Source: Streptomyces sp. NRRL F-4489
Lineage (GTDB): Bacteria; Actinomycetota; Actinomycetes; Streptomycetales; Streptomycetaceae
NCBI RefSeq assembly: GCF_001509485.1
Contig: NZ_LLZI01000028.1
Coordinates: 1 to 16,000 of the forward strand
Direction: 5' to 3'
Length of the DNA: 16,000 bases
Made by a program: the position numbers and the translations under genes. This document shows positions 8,809 to 14,744 of this stretch, piece after piece (the first letter of the stretch is position 1; each line of letters begins with the position of its first letter). Under the pieces are notes generated by a model. It was not told the DNA's origin. It did no database searches and saw only the letters and a list, made by a program, of their open reading frames with translations.

Positions 8809-8836
8809 GTGACAGGTACCCCTTCCGTGGCTATCC

Positions 8837-8865
8837 ATGCTAACACGGGAACGGGCCGTTCTGAA
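8837..8865 (-). promoter_or_regulatory. carD promoter, TTCAGA-N17-TAGCAT
   Basis: On the minus strand TTCAGA (8865-8860) and TAGCAT (8842-8837) are separated by exactly 17 nt, close to the housekeeping HrdB/SigA consensus. Initiation near 8830 would give a leader of a little over 20 nt carrying the GGAAGGGG ribosome binding site. Confidence 0.5.
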
Positions 8866-9105
8866 TGGCGTTTTCGCAGGTCAGGGCATATCTCGGGGCT
8901 TGACAACAGCGGCCGGGACGTGCTGCGAGGGGCCCCGCGGAGCAGGTATTCGCAGGTCGGAGGCGCTTCGCGGGCGAACGGAAAGCCGCCCGCAGAGCGC
9001 CGGAAACACAATGATCAATGGGGTGAATGTCCCGGTTTGCACCGATCCGCTTGAGCGAGTTCCGCTACTCCGTTCGGACGCTCGGTGGCCGTCCGGGGGT
9101 GATTC

Positions 9106-9154
9106 CCGGAATTGATCAACCGCTCCGCGCGGCGGTGTGTGATCAATTCCGGGT
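9106..9154. repeat. Perfect 14-bp inverted repeat with nested stem
   Basis: CCCGGAATTGATCA (9106-9119) and TGATCAATTCCGGG (9141-9154) are exact reverse complements around a 21-nt spacer. Within the spacer ACCGC (9120-9124) and GCGGT (9133-9137) pair again, so the whole can fold as one long hairpin. The same TGATCAA core recurs at 9012. Confidence 0.85.
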
Positions 9155-9156
9155 GC

Positions 9157-9178
9157 CTTGTGCATTCCTTGTGAATAC
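9157..9178. repeat. Two 11-bp direct repeats of CCTTGTG type
   Basis: CCTTGTGCATT (9157-9167) is followed directly by CCTTGTGAATA (9168-9178), 9 of 11 identical. The period equals about one helical turn, as in tandem activator sites. They lie 2 bp beyond the inverted repeat. Confidence 0.6.
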
Positions 9179-9591
9179 CGCTTTTCACCGGCGGAAACAG
9201 GCCGGGCGCCACTCGAACAGCCGCGTGCCGAATATGCCACCCAGTTCTGCCGGAGATCGGCGGGGAGAGGAACGGCGAGATGGGCGGGGAGATCCGCCGG
9301 GATCGGGGTGGGCCGCGTATCGGGAAATGGCGGGCGGGAGGGTCCGGGGCGGTCGGCGGGTCCGCGCGCCGGCGGGGCGGGCGGCGCCGGCTGCGGGCGC
9401 GTGATCGCCCAGGGGGCGGGTCGGGTGCGGCACCGCGAGGGCGGCTCGGTAACCTAGCGGCGCTGACCCACCCTTAGGGCGGCTTTACGTGCCCGTCGCC
9501 GTGACGCGTACGCGAGTCCGCCCTCAGCCGTCCATCCGCGACCGGGCACGAACGTTCGGCCGCCGTAGCTCGTCAAGGAGATGCCGCCGCC

Positions 9592-10191
9592 GTGAGCCGC
9601 AGCCTTCGACGCGGCGTCCTCGCCGCCACCGTCCTTACGCTCTCGATCGCCACCCTTTCCGCGTGCGGTGCCGGGAGCGACGCCCAGACGCTGGAGGTCA
9701 AGCCGGACAACGCCGAGACCAGCGTCGGCGACATCAAGGTCCAGAACGCCAATGTCGTCACCCAGCCCGACGTCAACGCCAAGGGCCCGGCCGCGATCAC
9801 CGCGACGGTCTTCAACTCCGGCACCAAGGACCAGCAGCTGACCGGGATCTCGGTCGACGGCACCGGCCAGTCGGCCAAGCTGTCCGGGAAGATCACCGTG
9901 CCGGCCGGCGGCTCGGTCGTCATCGGCGGCAAGGGCAACGCCAACGCCCTGCTGGAGAGCGGCCGGGAGGCCGTCCAGGACGGCAACGTCCAGCCGCTGA
10001 CCTTCAGCTTCAGCTCCACCGGCAAGGTCAAGCTGAACGCCTACGTCGTCCCGGCGAAGAACATCTTCGAGAGCTACGGCCCGTCCCAGGCGCCGCAGCC
10101 CTCCACCTCCGCGAGCGGCACGCCGGGCGCGCCGTCCGGCTCCCCGTCGTCCTCGGGCAAGCCCTCGGAGTCCGCGCACGCCGGCCACTGA
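9592..10191 (+). CDS. DUF461 / PCuAC-like lipoprotein
   Basis: The 199-residue product is an exported lipoprotein. It has a basic N-terminus (RSLRR), a hydrophobic core, and lipobox LSAC with C25 as the lipidated cysteine. Residues 26-160 form a beta-rich domain (QTLEVKPDNAETSVGDIKVQNA, then TATVFNSGTKDQQLTGIS, then ITVPAGGSVVIGG). This resembles the actinobacterial DUF461 proteins grouped with periplasmic copper chaperones (PCuAC). The methionine/histidine copper motif of true PCuAC proteins is not evident: the mature domain has essentially no Met or His, so copper binding is doubtful. Residues 163-199 are a Ser/Pro/Gly linker ending HAGH. GTG 9592 is preceded by AAGGAG at 9575-9580, spacing 11 nt. 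It converges on phoP across a strong terminator. Confidence 0.85.
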   Translation: MSRSLRRGVLAATVLTLSIATLSACGAGSDAQTLEVKPDNAETSVGDIKVQNANVVTQPDVNAKGPAAITATVFNSGTKDQQLTGISVDGTGQSAKLSGKITVPAGGSVVIGGKGNANALLESGREAVQDGNVQPLTFSFSSTGKVKLNAYVVPAKNIFESYGPSQAPQPSTSASGTPGAPSGSPSSSGKPSESAHAGH

Positions 10192-10235
10192 GCCGCCCGG
10201 TCTGCCGGGCGGACACCCCGGCAGACGCAGAAACA

Positions 10236-10279
10236 GCGCAAGGGGCGCCTCTCCCGGTCGGGAGGGGCGCCCCTTGCGC
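10236..10279. terminator. Bidirectional terminator between the lipoprotein gene and phoP
   Basis: Arms 10236-10255 and 10260-10279 form a 20-bp stem with a single U-G wobble and a 4-nt loop GGTC. It starts 45 nt after the lipoprotein stop and 60 nt beyond the phoP stop, serving both convergent genes. Confidence 0.8.
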
Positions 10280-10338
10280 CGCGTACGTACCGGGGCGCGG
10301 CGGTCTGCCGATCAGCGCGGCCTACGCGGCCTGTCGGC

Positions 10339-11015
<677 letters not shown>

Positions 11016-11019
<4 letters not shown>

Positions 11020-12308
11020 GGAAGGACCTCCGGGGCTGGGTGAGCTGGCAGCGGATCGGTGAAGGTCTCGTACGGGCGGTCCTCGTCGTCGAGGCCCTCC
11101 GCGGTCAGGTCCGAGGGCCGTTCGCGGTCGCGTACGGCCCCGGCTTCCGGGAGACGCAGGGTGAAGGTGGAGCCCTGTCCCTCGGCGCTCCACACCGTGA
11201 CCTCCCCGCCGTGCGAGGCGGCCACGTGCTTGACGATGGCGAGGCCGAGGCCGGTCCCGCCGGTGGCGCGCGAGCGCGCCGGGTCCACGCGGTAGAACCG
11301 CTCGAAGATGCGGTCCCGGTCCTTTTCGGATATCCCGATGCCCTGGTCGGTCACCGCGATCTCGATCAAGTCGCCGCCGGGCGAGGGGACCCGGCGGGCG
11401 GATATCCCGACGCGGGTGCGCGCCGGGGAGTAGTTGACGGCGTTCTCGACGAGATTGCCGAGGGCGGCGGCGAGCTGGCCGCGGTTGCCCCAGACGTGCA
11501 GGCCGGCCGGGGCCGCGCCGTCCGGGCCGCCGGTGGAGTGGGCGATGGTGATCTGCTTGGTGCCGGCCTGCTGGCGGCAGCGGTCGACCGCCTCGGCGAC
11601 CAGCTCGTCCACCGCGACCGGCTCGGCGTCCTCCAGCGGGTCGTCGTTCTGCACCCGGGAGAGGTCGATCAGTTCCTGGACGAGGTTGGTCAGGCGGGTG
11701 GCCTCGTTCTGCATGCGGCCGGCGAAGCGGGTGACCGCCTCGGGGTCGTCGCTGGCGTCCATGACGGCCTCGGAGAGCAGCGAGAGCGCGCCGACCGGCG
11801 TCTTGAGCTCATGGCTGACGTTCGCCACGAAGTCGCGGCGGACGGCCTCGATGCGGCGGGCCTCGGTGAGGTCCTCGACCAGCAGCAGGACCAGCCGGGA
11901 GCCGAGCGGTGCGACCCGGGCGGAGACCGCCAGGGCGTCGCCGCCGCGGCCGGTGCCGCGCCGCGGCAGATCCAGCTCGACCTGGCGTATCTCGCCGTCG
12001 CGGCGGGTGTCGCGGGCCATCTGGAGCATCGGCTCGACGGCGAGCCGGCCGCCGCGGACCAGCCCGAGCGCGTACGCCGCGGAGCTGGCCTTGACGACCG
12101 TGTCGGCCTCGTCCAGGACGACGGCGGAGGAGCGCAGCACGGACAGGACGGTGTCGACTCCGGGCGGCAGGACGGCTTCGGTGTGCAGGGACGTGCGGGT
12201 GGGCTTGACCTGGTCCCGCTCGCTCCAGCGGAACGCCAGCATGGCGAAGACGCCGGTGCACAGACCGGCGAGCGCTGCCATGGCGGCGACGGCCGCGTCC
12301 ACGTTCAT
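11016..12308 (-). CDS. phoR: Phosphate sensor histidine kinase PhoR (SenX3-like)
   Basis: The 430-residue kinase phosphorylates PhoP when phosphate is scarce. One N-terminal membrane helix (residues about 5-25) is followed by a PAS-like domain (about 50-150). The HisKA dimerisation domain has FVANVSHELKTPVG with catalytic H166. The HATPase_c domain follows: N box NLVENAVNYSP (285-295), G1 DQGIGI (321-326), F box RFYRVD (337-342) and G2 GGTGLGLAIVK (350-360). A short acidic/Pro tail ends the protein. There is no extracellular sensor domain, as in the SenX3/PhoR group whose signal passes through the Pst/PhoU system. The ATG lacks a ribosome binding site but has TACTCT 6 nt upstream. It is the first gene of phoR-phoP. 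Confidence 0.95.
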
Positions 12309-12314
12309 GAATCC

Positions 12315-12320
12315 AGAGTA
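12315..12320 (-). promoter_or_regulatory. -10 element TACTCT, probable leaderless promoter of phoR-phoP
   Basis: On the minus strand TACTCT is followed by GGATTC and then the ATG at 12308. There is no Shine-Dalgarno sequence, and no consensus -35 is visible at the right distance, as expected for an activator-dependent promoter. Confidence 0.5.
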
Positions 12321-12381
12321 TGTGCCGGGTCCGACACTCCCCCAGCGTCCGGAGCCGCTGGTCGGACACCCTTCGCCCAGA

Positions 12382-12414
12382 GTTCACCGAGGCGTCGGTG
12401 ACGGTTCACCGGCC
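12382..12414 (+). promoter_or_regulatory. PHO box 1 (PhoP binding site)
   Basis: GTTCACCGAGG (12382-12392) and GTTCACCGGCC (12404-12414) match the Streptomyces PhoP direct-repeat unit GTTCACC plus four bases. They lie 22 nt apart, leaving room for one degenerate unit between them. This pair is nearer to phoR. Confidence 0.7.
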
Positions 12415-12466
12415 GCGCCGGGCGGGCCGGGCGGGGGCCCGGGCGGCCGCGGCGGGGACGCCCAGA

Positions 12467-12499
12467 GTTCACCTCCAGGCCCCCGCCGGTTCACCTCCG
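12467..12499 (+). promoter_or_regulatory. PHO box 2 (PhoP binding site)
   Basis: GTTCACCTCCA (12467-12477) and GTTCACCTCCG (12489-12499) form a second pair with the same 22-nt spacing and orientation. It lies 85 bp from the first pair, which is not a multiple of 11, so it is probably a separate site serving phoU. Confidence 0.7.
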
Positions 12500-12671
12500 G
12501 TGGCCCCGCAGGTCGCGATCCGGCCGCACAGTGGGCGTGCGGGGCCCGCCGGCGGCCGGTCCGTGGGAGCGTAGGCGCGACGGCCACCGCACCCACCCCA
12601 CGCACCCTCCCCGGCGCCGGCACCCCCGGCCCCGGGAGCACCCGAACCCTCGAAGCGAGAGAAGGTCACTG

Positions 12672-13349
12672 ATGCGGGACGCGTACCACGAGGAGCTGGA
12701 CTCGATCAGCGAGGGCCTGGTCGAGATGGCCCGGCTCGTCGGCTCCGCGATCGGGCGCGCCACCACGGCGATACTCGACGCGGACCTGAAGCTGGCCGAA
12801 AACGTCATCGCCGCCGACGAGAAGGTGGACGACCTCCAGCGCGATCTGGAGGCGCGGGCGATAGCCCTGCTGGCCCGCCAGCAGCCGGTCGCCACCGACC
12901 TGCGGATCGTCGTCACCTCGCTGCGGATGAGCGCCGACCTGGAGCGCTCCGGCGACCTCGCGCAACACGTCGCCAAGCTGGCCCGGCTGCGGTTCCCGGA
13001 CCGGGCGGTGCCGCGCGATCTGCACGCCACGATCCTGGAGATGGGGCAGCTGGCGCAGCGCCTGATGGCGAAGGCCGGCGAGGTCATCATCACCAAGGAC
13101 GTGGACCTCGCGCTCCAGCTGGAGCAGGACGACGACGCCATGGACATGCTGCACCGCACGCTCTTCCAGCACCTGATGGACGACCGCTGGAAGCACGGCA
13201 TCGAGACGGCCGTGGACGTGACCCTGCTGGGCCGTTATTACGAGCGGTTCGCGGACCACGCGGTCTCGGTGGCCAAGCGCGTGGTCTACCTGGTCACCGG
13301 CGAGCACGCCGACGAGATCGCCCCGCCGACGGCGGTGGAGGGCGCGTAA
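12672..13349 (+). CDS. phoU: Phosphate signalling regulator PhoU
   Basis: The 225-residue all-helical protein has two three-helix-bundle PhoU repeats (about 8-95 and 110-208). Characteristic metal-contact motifs are DLERSGDLAQHV in repeat 1 and RYYERFADHAVSVAKRVVYL in repeat 2. PhoU damps PhoR-PhoP signalling when phosphate is sufficient. Its place opposite phoR, rather than in a pst operon, is the streptomycete arrangement. ATG 12672 is preceded by GAAGG 6 nt upstream; the frame is open upstream to 12531, but that part is Pro/Arg-rich leader sequence. The nearby PHO boxes suggest activation by PhoP. The Cys-rich peptide gene follows after 78 bp. Confidence 0.95.
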   Translation: MRDAYHEELDSISEGLVEMARLVGSAIGRATTAILDADLKLAENVIAADEKVDDLQRDLEARAIALLARQQPVATDLRIVVTSLRMSADLERSGDLAQHVAKLARLRFPDRAVPRDLHATILEMGQLAQRLMAKAGEVIITKDVDLALQLEQDDDAMDMLHRTLFQHLMDDRWKHGIETAVDVTLLGRYYERFADHAVSVAKRVVYLVTGEHADEIAPPTAVEGA

Positions 13350-13366
13350 CGTGCGCCCACGCGCCG

Positions 13367-13400
13367 TTGACGCGCCTGTGCGCCCGGGCTTGCAATAAGC
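13367..13400 (+). promoter_or_regulatory. Possible promoter of the Cys-rich peptide gene, with overlapping inverted repeat
   Basis: TTGACG (13367-13372) and TGCAAT (13391-13396) are 18 nt apart and could form a sigma-70-type promoter independent of phoU. GCTT-GCAAT-AAGC (13388-13400) is a short inverted repeat over the -10 and could be a regulator site. Confidence 0.4.
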
Positions 13401-13427
13401 ACCAGGTGACCCCTAGGAGGCGCATAC

Positions 13428-13586
13428 ATGGCACTCAAAGCGGACTCTCCGAACCGCGCGACCCGGAACGAGACGACGGCCGGCGACCGGCCGCTGCTCC
13501 CGCTCCTGAGCGGGTGCAGCTGCGGCCCCGGCTGCGGCTGCGGCTGCCAGTCCGGCGGCCCCTGCCAGTGCGGCGGCAGCTGCTGA
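13428..13586 (+). CDS. Cys-rich metallothionein-like small protein
   Basis: The 52-residue product has two parts. Residues 1-27 are polar then Leu/Pro-rich with no cysteine. Residues 28-52 carry eight cysteines (30, 32, 36, 38, 40, 46, 48, 52) in CxC, CxCxC and CxC patterns among Gly, Ser, Pro and Gln. There are no aromatics or histidines. This is the composition of a metallothionein, a soluble thiolate chelator of Zn, Cu or Cd. I recall a metallothionein-like gene (mtpA) of the PHO regulon near phoU in S. coelicolor, which this probably matches, but I cannot verify that here. ATG 13428 has a perfect AGGAGG 7 nt upstream. A Cys/Gly-rich RiPP precursor is a possible alternative, but no modifying enzyme is nearby. 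A strong terminator follows. Confidence 0.85.
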   Translation: MALKADSPNRATRNETTAGDRPLLPLLSGCSCGPGCGCGCQSGGPCQCGGSC

Positions 13587-13653
13587 ACCTCCCGCCCCCG
13601 CGGCGACAACCCGTCCACCGGCCCCGCACCCACCCGGCGCGGCACCGGTGACA

Positions 13654-13702
13654 CCGCGGCCCCGCCCGCCCGACCCACACGATCGGGCGGGCGGGGCCGC
13701 GG
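13654..13702. terminator. Bidirectional terminator with 20-bp perfect stem
   Basis: Arms 13654-13673 and 13683-13702 are perfect reverse complements over 20 bp with a 9-nt loop CCCACACGA. It lies between the convergent Cys-rich peptide gene and gpmA. Confidence 0.85.
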
Positions 13703-13720
13703 GCGTGTCCGGGGCGGGGG

Positions 13721-14485
13721 TTACTTCTTCTTGCCCTGGTTCTTCACGGCCTCGATGGCGGCGGCGGCGGCCTCCGGGTCGAGGTAGGTGCCGCCGGCGC
13801 GGACCGGCTTGAAGTCGGCGTCGAGCTCGTAGGAGAGCGGGATGCCGGTGGGGATGTTCAGGCCGGCGATGTCGGCGTCGGAGATGCCGTCGAGGTGCTT
13901 GACCAGCGCGCGGAGGCTGTTGCCGTGGGCCGCGACCAGGACCGTCTTGCCGGCCTTGAGGTCCGGGACGATGCCGTCGTACCAGTACGGCAGCATGCGG
14001 ATGACGACGTCCTTGAGGCACTCGGTCCGCGGGCGCAGCTCCGGCGGCAGGTCCGTGTAACGGGGGTCGGCGAACTGCGAGAACTCCGCGTCGCGGTCGA
14101 GCGCGGGCGGCGGGGTGTCGTACGAGCGGCGCCAGAGCATGAACTGCTCCTCGCCGAACTCGGCCAGGGTCTGCGCCTTGTCCTTGCCCTGCAGCGCGCC
14201 GTAGTGGCGCTCGTTCAGCCGCCAGCTGCGGTGGACCGGGATCCAGTGGCGGTCGGCCGCCTCCAGGGCCAGCTGCGCGGTGCGGATGGCGCGCTTCTGG
14301 AGGGAGGTGTGCACGACGTCGGGGAGCAGGCCGGCCTCCTTGAGCAGCTCTCCGCCGCGGACCGCCTCCTTCTCGCCCTTGTCGTTGAGGTTGACGTCCA
14401 CCCAGCCGGTGAACAGGTTCTTCGCGTTCCACTCGCTCTCGCCGTGGCGGAGCAGGATCAGCTTGTACGGTGCGTCGGTGGCCAT
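13721..14485 (-). CDS. gpmA: 2,3-bisphosphoglycerate-dependent phosphoglycerate mutase
   Basis: The 254-residue glycolytic enzyme interconverts 3- and 2-phosphoglycerate through a phosphohistidine. [10 protein letters not shown] (11-20) carries R13 and the phosphorylated H14. [13 protein letters not shown] (25-37), R68 in [20 protein letters not shown] (91-103, with E92) and [11 protein letters not shown] (184-194, with H187) complete the active site. It ends in a Lys-rich tail (GKKK). Length and motifs are those of the dPGM family, not the cofactor-independent type. The frame is open upstream to 14641, but ATG 14485 is chosen by homology to the usual [19 protein letters not shown] start and by TACGCT 7 nt upstream. 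No ribosome binding site is present. Confidence 0.96.
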   Translation of the reverse strand: MATDAPYKLILLRHGESEWNAKNLFTGWVDVNLNDKGEKEAVRGGELLKEAGLLPDVVHTSLQKRAIRTAQLALEAADRHWIPVHRSWRLNERHYGALQGKDKAQTLAEFGEEQFMLWRRSYDTPPPALDRDAEFSQFADPRYTDLPPELRPRTECLKDVVIRMLPYWYDGIVPDLKAGKTVLVAAHGNSLRALVKHLDGISDADIAGLNIPTGIPLSYELDADFKPVRAGGTYLDPEAAAAAIEAVKNQGKKK

Positions 14486-14492
14486 GGCGTCG

Positions 14493-14498
14493 AGCGTA
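14493..14498 (-). promoter_or_regulatory. -10 element TACGCT, probable leaderless promoter of gpmA
   Basis: On the minus strand TACGCT is followed by 7 nt (CGACGCC) and the ATG at 14485. There is no Shine-Dalgarno sequence. Confidence 0.45.
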
Positions 14499-14570
14499 AT
14501 CGACGGCCCGGGGTGACTTCGCGCACGCCCGCCACCTGCGCGGACCCGTGATCTCCGGGTGCGCCGACAG

Positions 14571-14587
14571 TTGACGATTCCCGTCAA
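14571..14587. promoter_or_regulatory. Palindrome TTGACG-N5-CGTCAA in the gpmA/MFS divergent region
   Basis: Perfect 6-bp arms (14571-14576 and 14582-14587) lie around ATTCC. It sits about 30 bp upstream of a -10-like TAGGTT (14616-14621) on the + strand and is placed to act as an operator for the transporter gene. No cognate regulator is in the window. Confidence 0.4.
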
Positions 14588-14615
14588 TCGAGTGGCGGGG
14601 TGACCCGTCGGTATG

Positions 14616-14621
14616 TAGGTT
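14616..14621 (+). promoter_or_regulatory. Candidate -10 TAGGTT of the MFS gene
   Basis: TAGGTT matches TANNNT. Initiation near 14628 would give a leader of about 117 nt that includes the 22-bp tandem repeats. No -35 match is found at 16-19 nt. Confidence 0.3.
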
Positions 14622-14646
14622 GCGCTTGGTGGGTTCGCCACTTACA

Positions 14647-14712
14647 TCGGTTGGGTTCTTCGGTCGCGTCGGTTGGGTTGTCCGGTCGCGTCGGGTGGGT
14701 TCTTCGGTCGCG
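14647..14712 (+). repeat. Three tandem 22-bp repeats plus a degenerate fourth start
   Basis: Units 14647-14668, 14669-14690 and 14691-14712 start TCGGTTGGGTT (TCGGGTGGGTT in the third) and all end CGGTCGCG. Unit 2 differs from unit 1 at two positions and unit 3 at one. A partial copy, TCGGTTG, begins at 14713. They lie 33-98 bp before the MFS start codon, within the probable leader. Confidence 0.85.
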
Positions 14713-14744
14713 TCGGTTGCCTTGTGTCGGGGGGAGTTGTTGTC

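Larger units (their letters stand above)
8866..9591. other. Long intergenic region between carD and the lipoprotein gene
   Basis: About 725 bp lie between divergent genes. Parts (about 8990-9240) are less GC-rich than the flanks, and no frame shows Streptomyces third-position bias or a good ribosome binding site. It holds a perfect TTGACA at 8900-8905 on the + strand with only a weak -10 behind it. It also holds TGATCAA at 9012, a large inverted repeat at 9106-9154, direct repeats at 9157-9178, and a possible -10 TAACCT at 9450-9455 that would give the lipoprotein gene a leader of about 130 nt. An untranslated or small RNA is possible but not shown. Confidence 0.5.
12309..12671. other. phoR-phoU divergent promoter region
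   Basis: The 363-bp region contains the phoR -10, two PHO-box-like repeat pairs and the phoU leader. After the second PHO box, 12500-12660 is GC-rich with no clear -10; TAGGCG near 12571 and CACAGT at 12527-12532 are weak candidates. No extra gene is seen. Confidence 0.6.

Noticed and set aside
8881..9240. A 119-codon minus-strand frame in the carD upstream region
   Set aside because: It runs through the perfect inverted repeat, lacks third-position GC bias and has no ribosome binding site.
9280..9477. A 65-codon + strand frame (starting MGGEIRRDRGG) with purine-rich sequence upstream
   Set aside because: The composition is Gly/Arg-rich as expected from a G-rich strand. There is no conserved pattern or good -10, and the purine run is not a clean ribosome binding site.
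13390..13395. TTGCAA, resembling half of a Fur-family Nur box (TTGCAA-N5-TTGCAA), before the Cys-rich peptide gene
   Set aside because: The partner half-site is absent on both sides, so it is only a half match.
14647..14712. The 22-bp repeats considered as a CRISPR array
   Set aside because: The units are directly adjacent with no spacers, and no cas genes are present.
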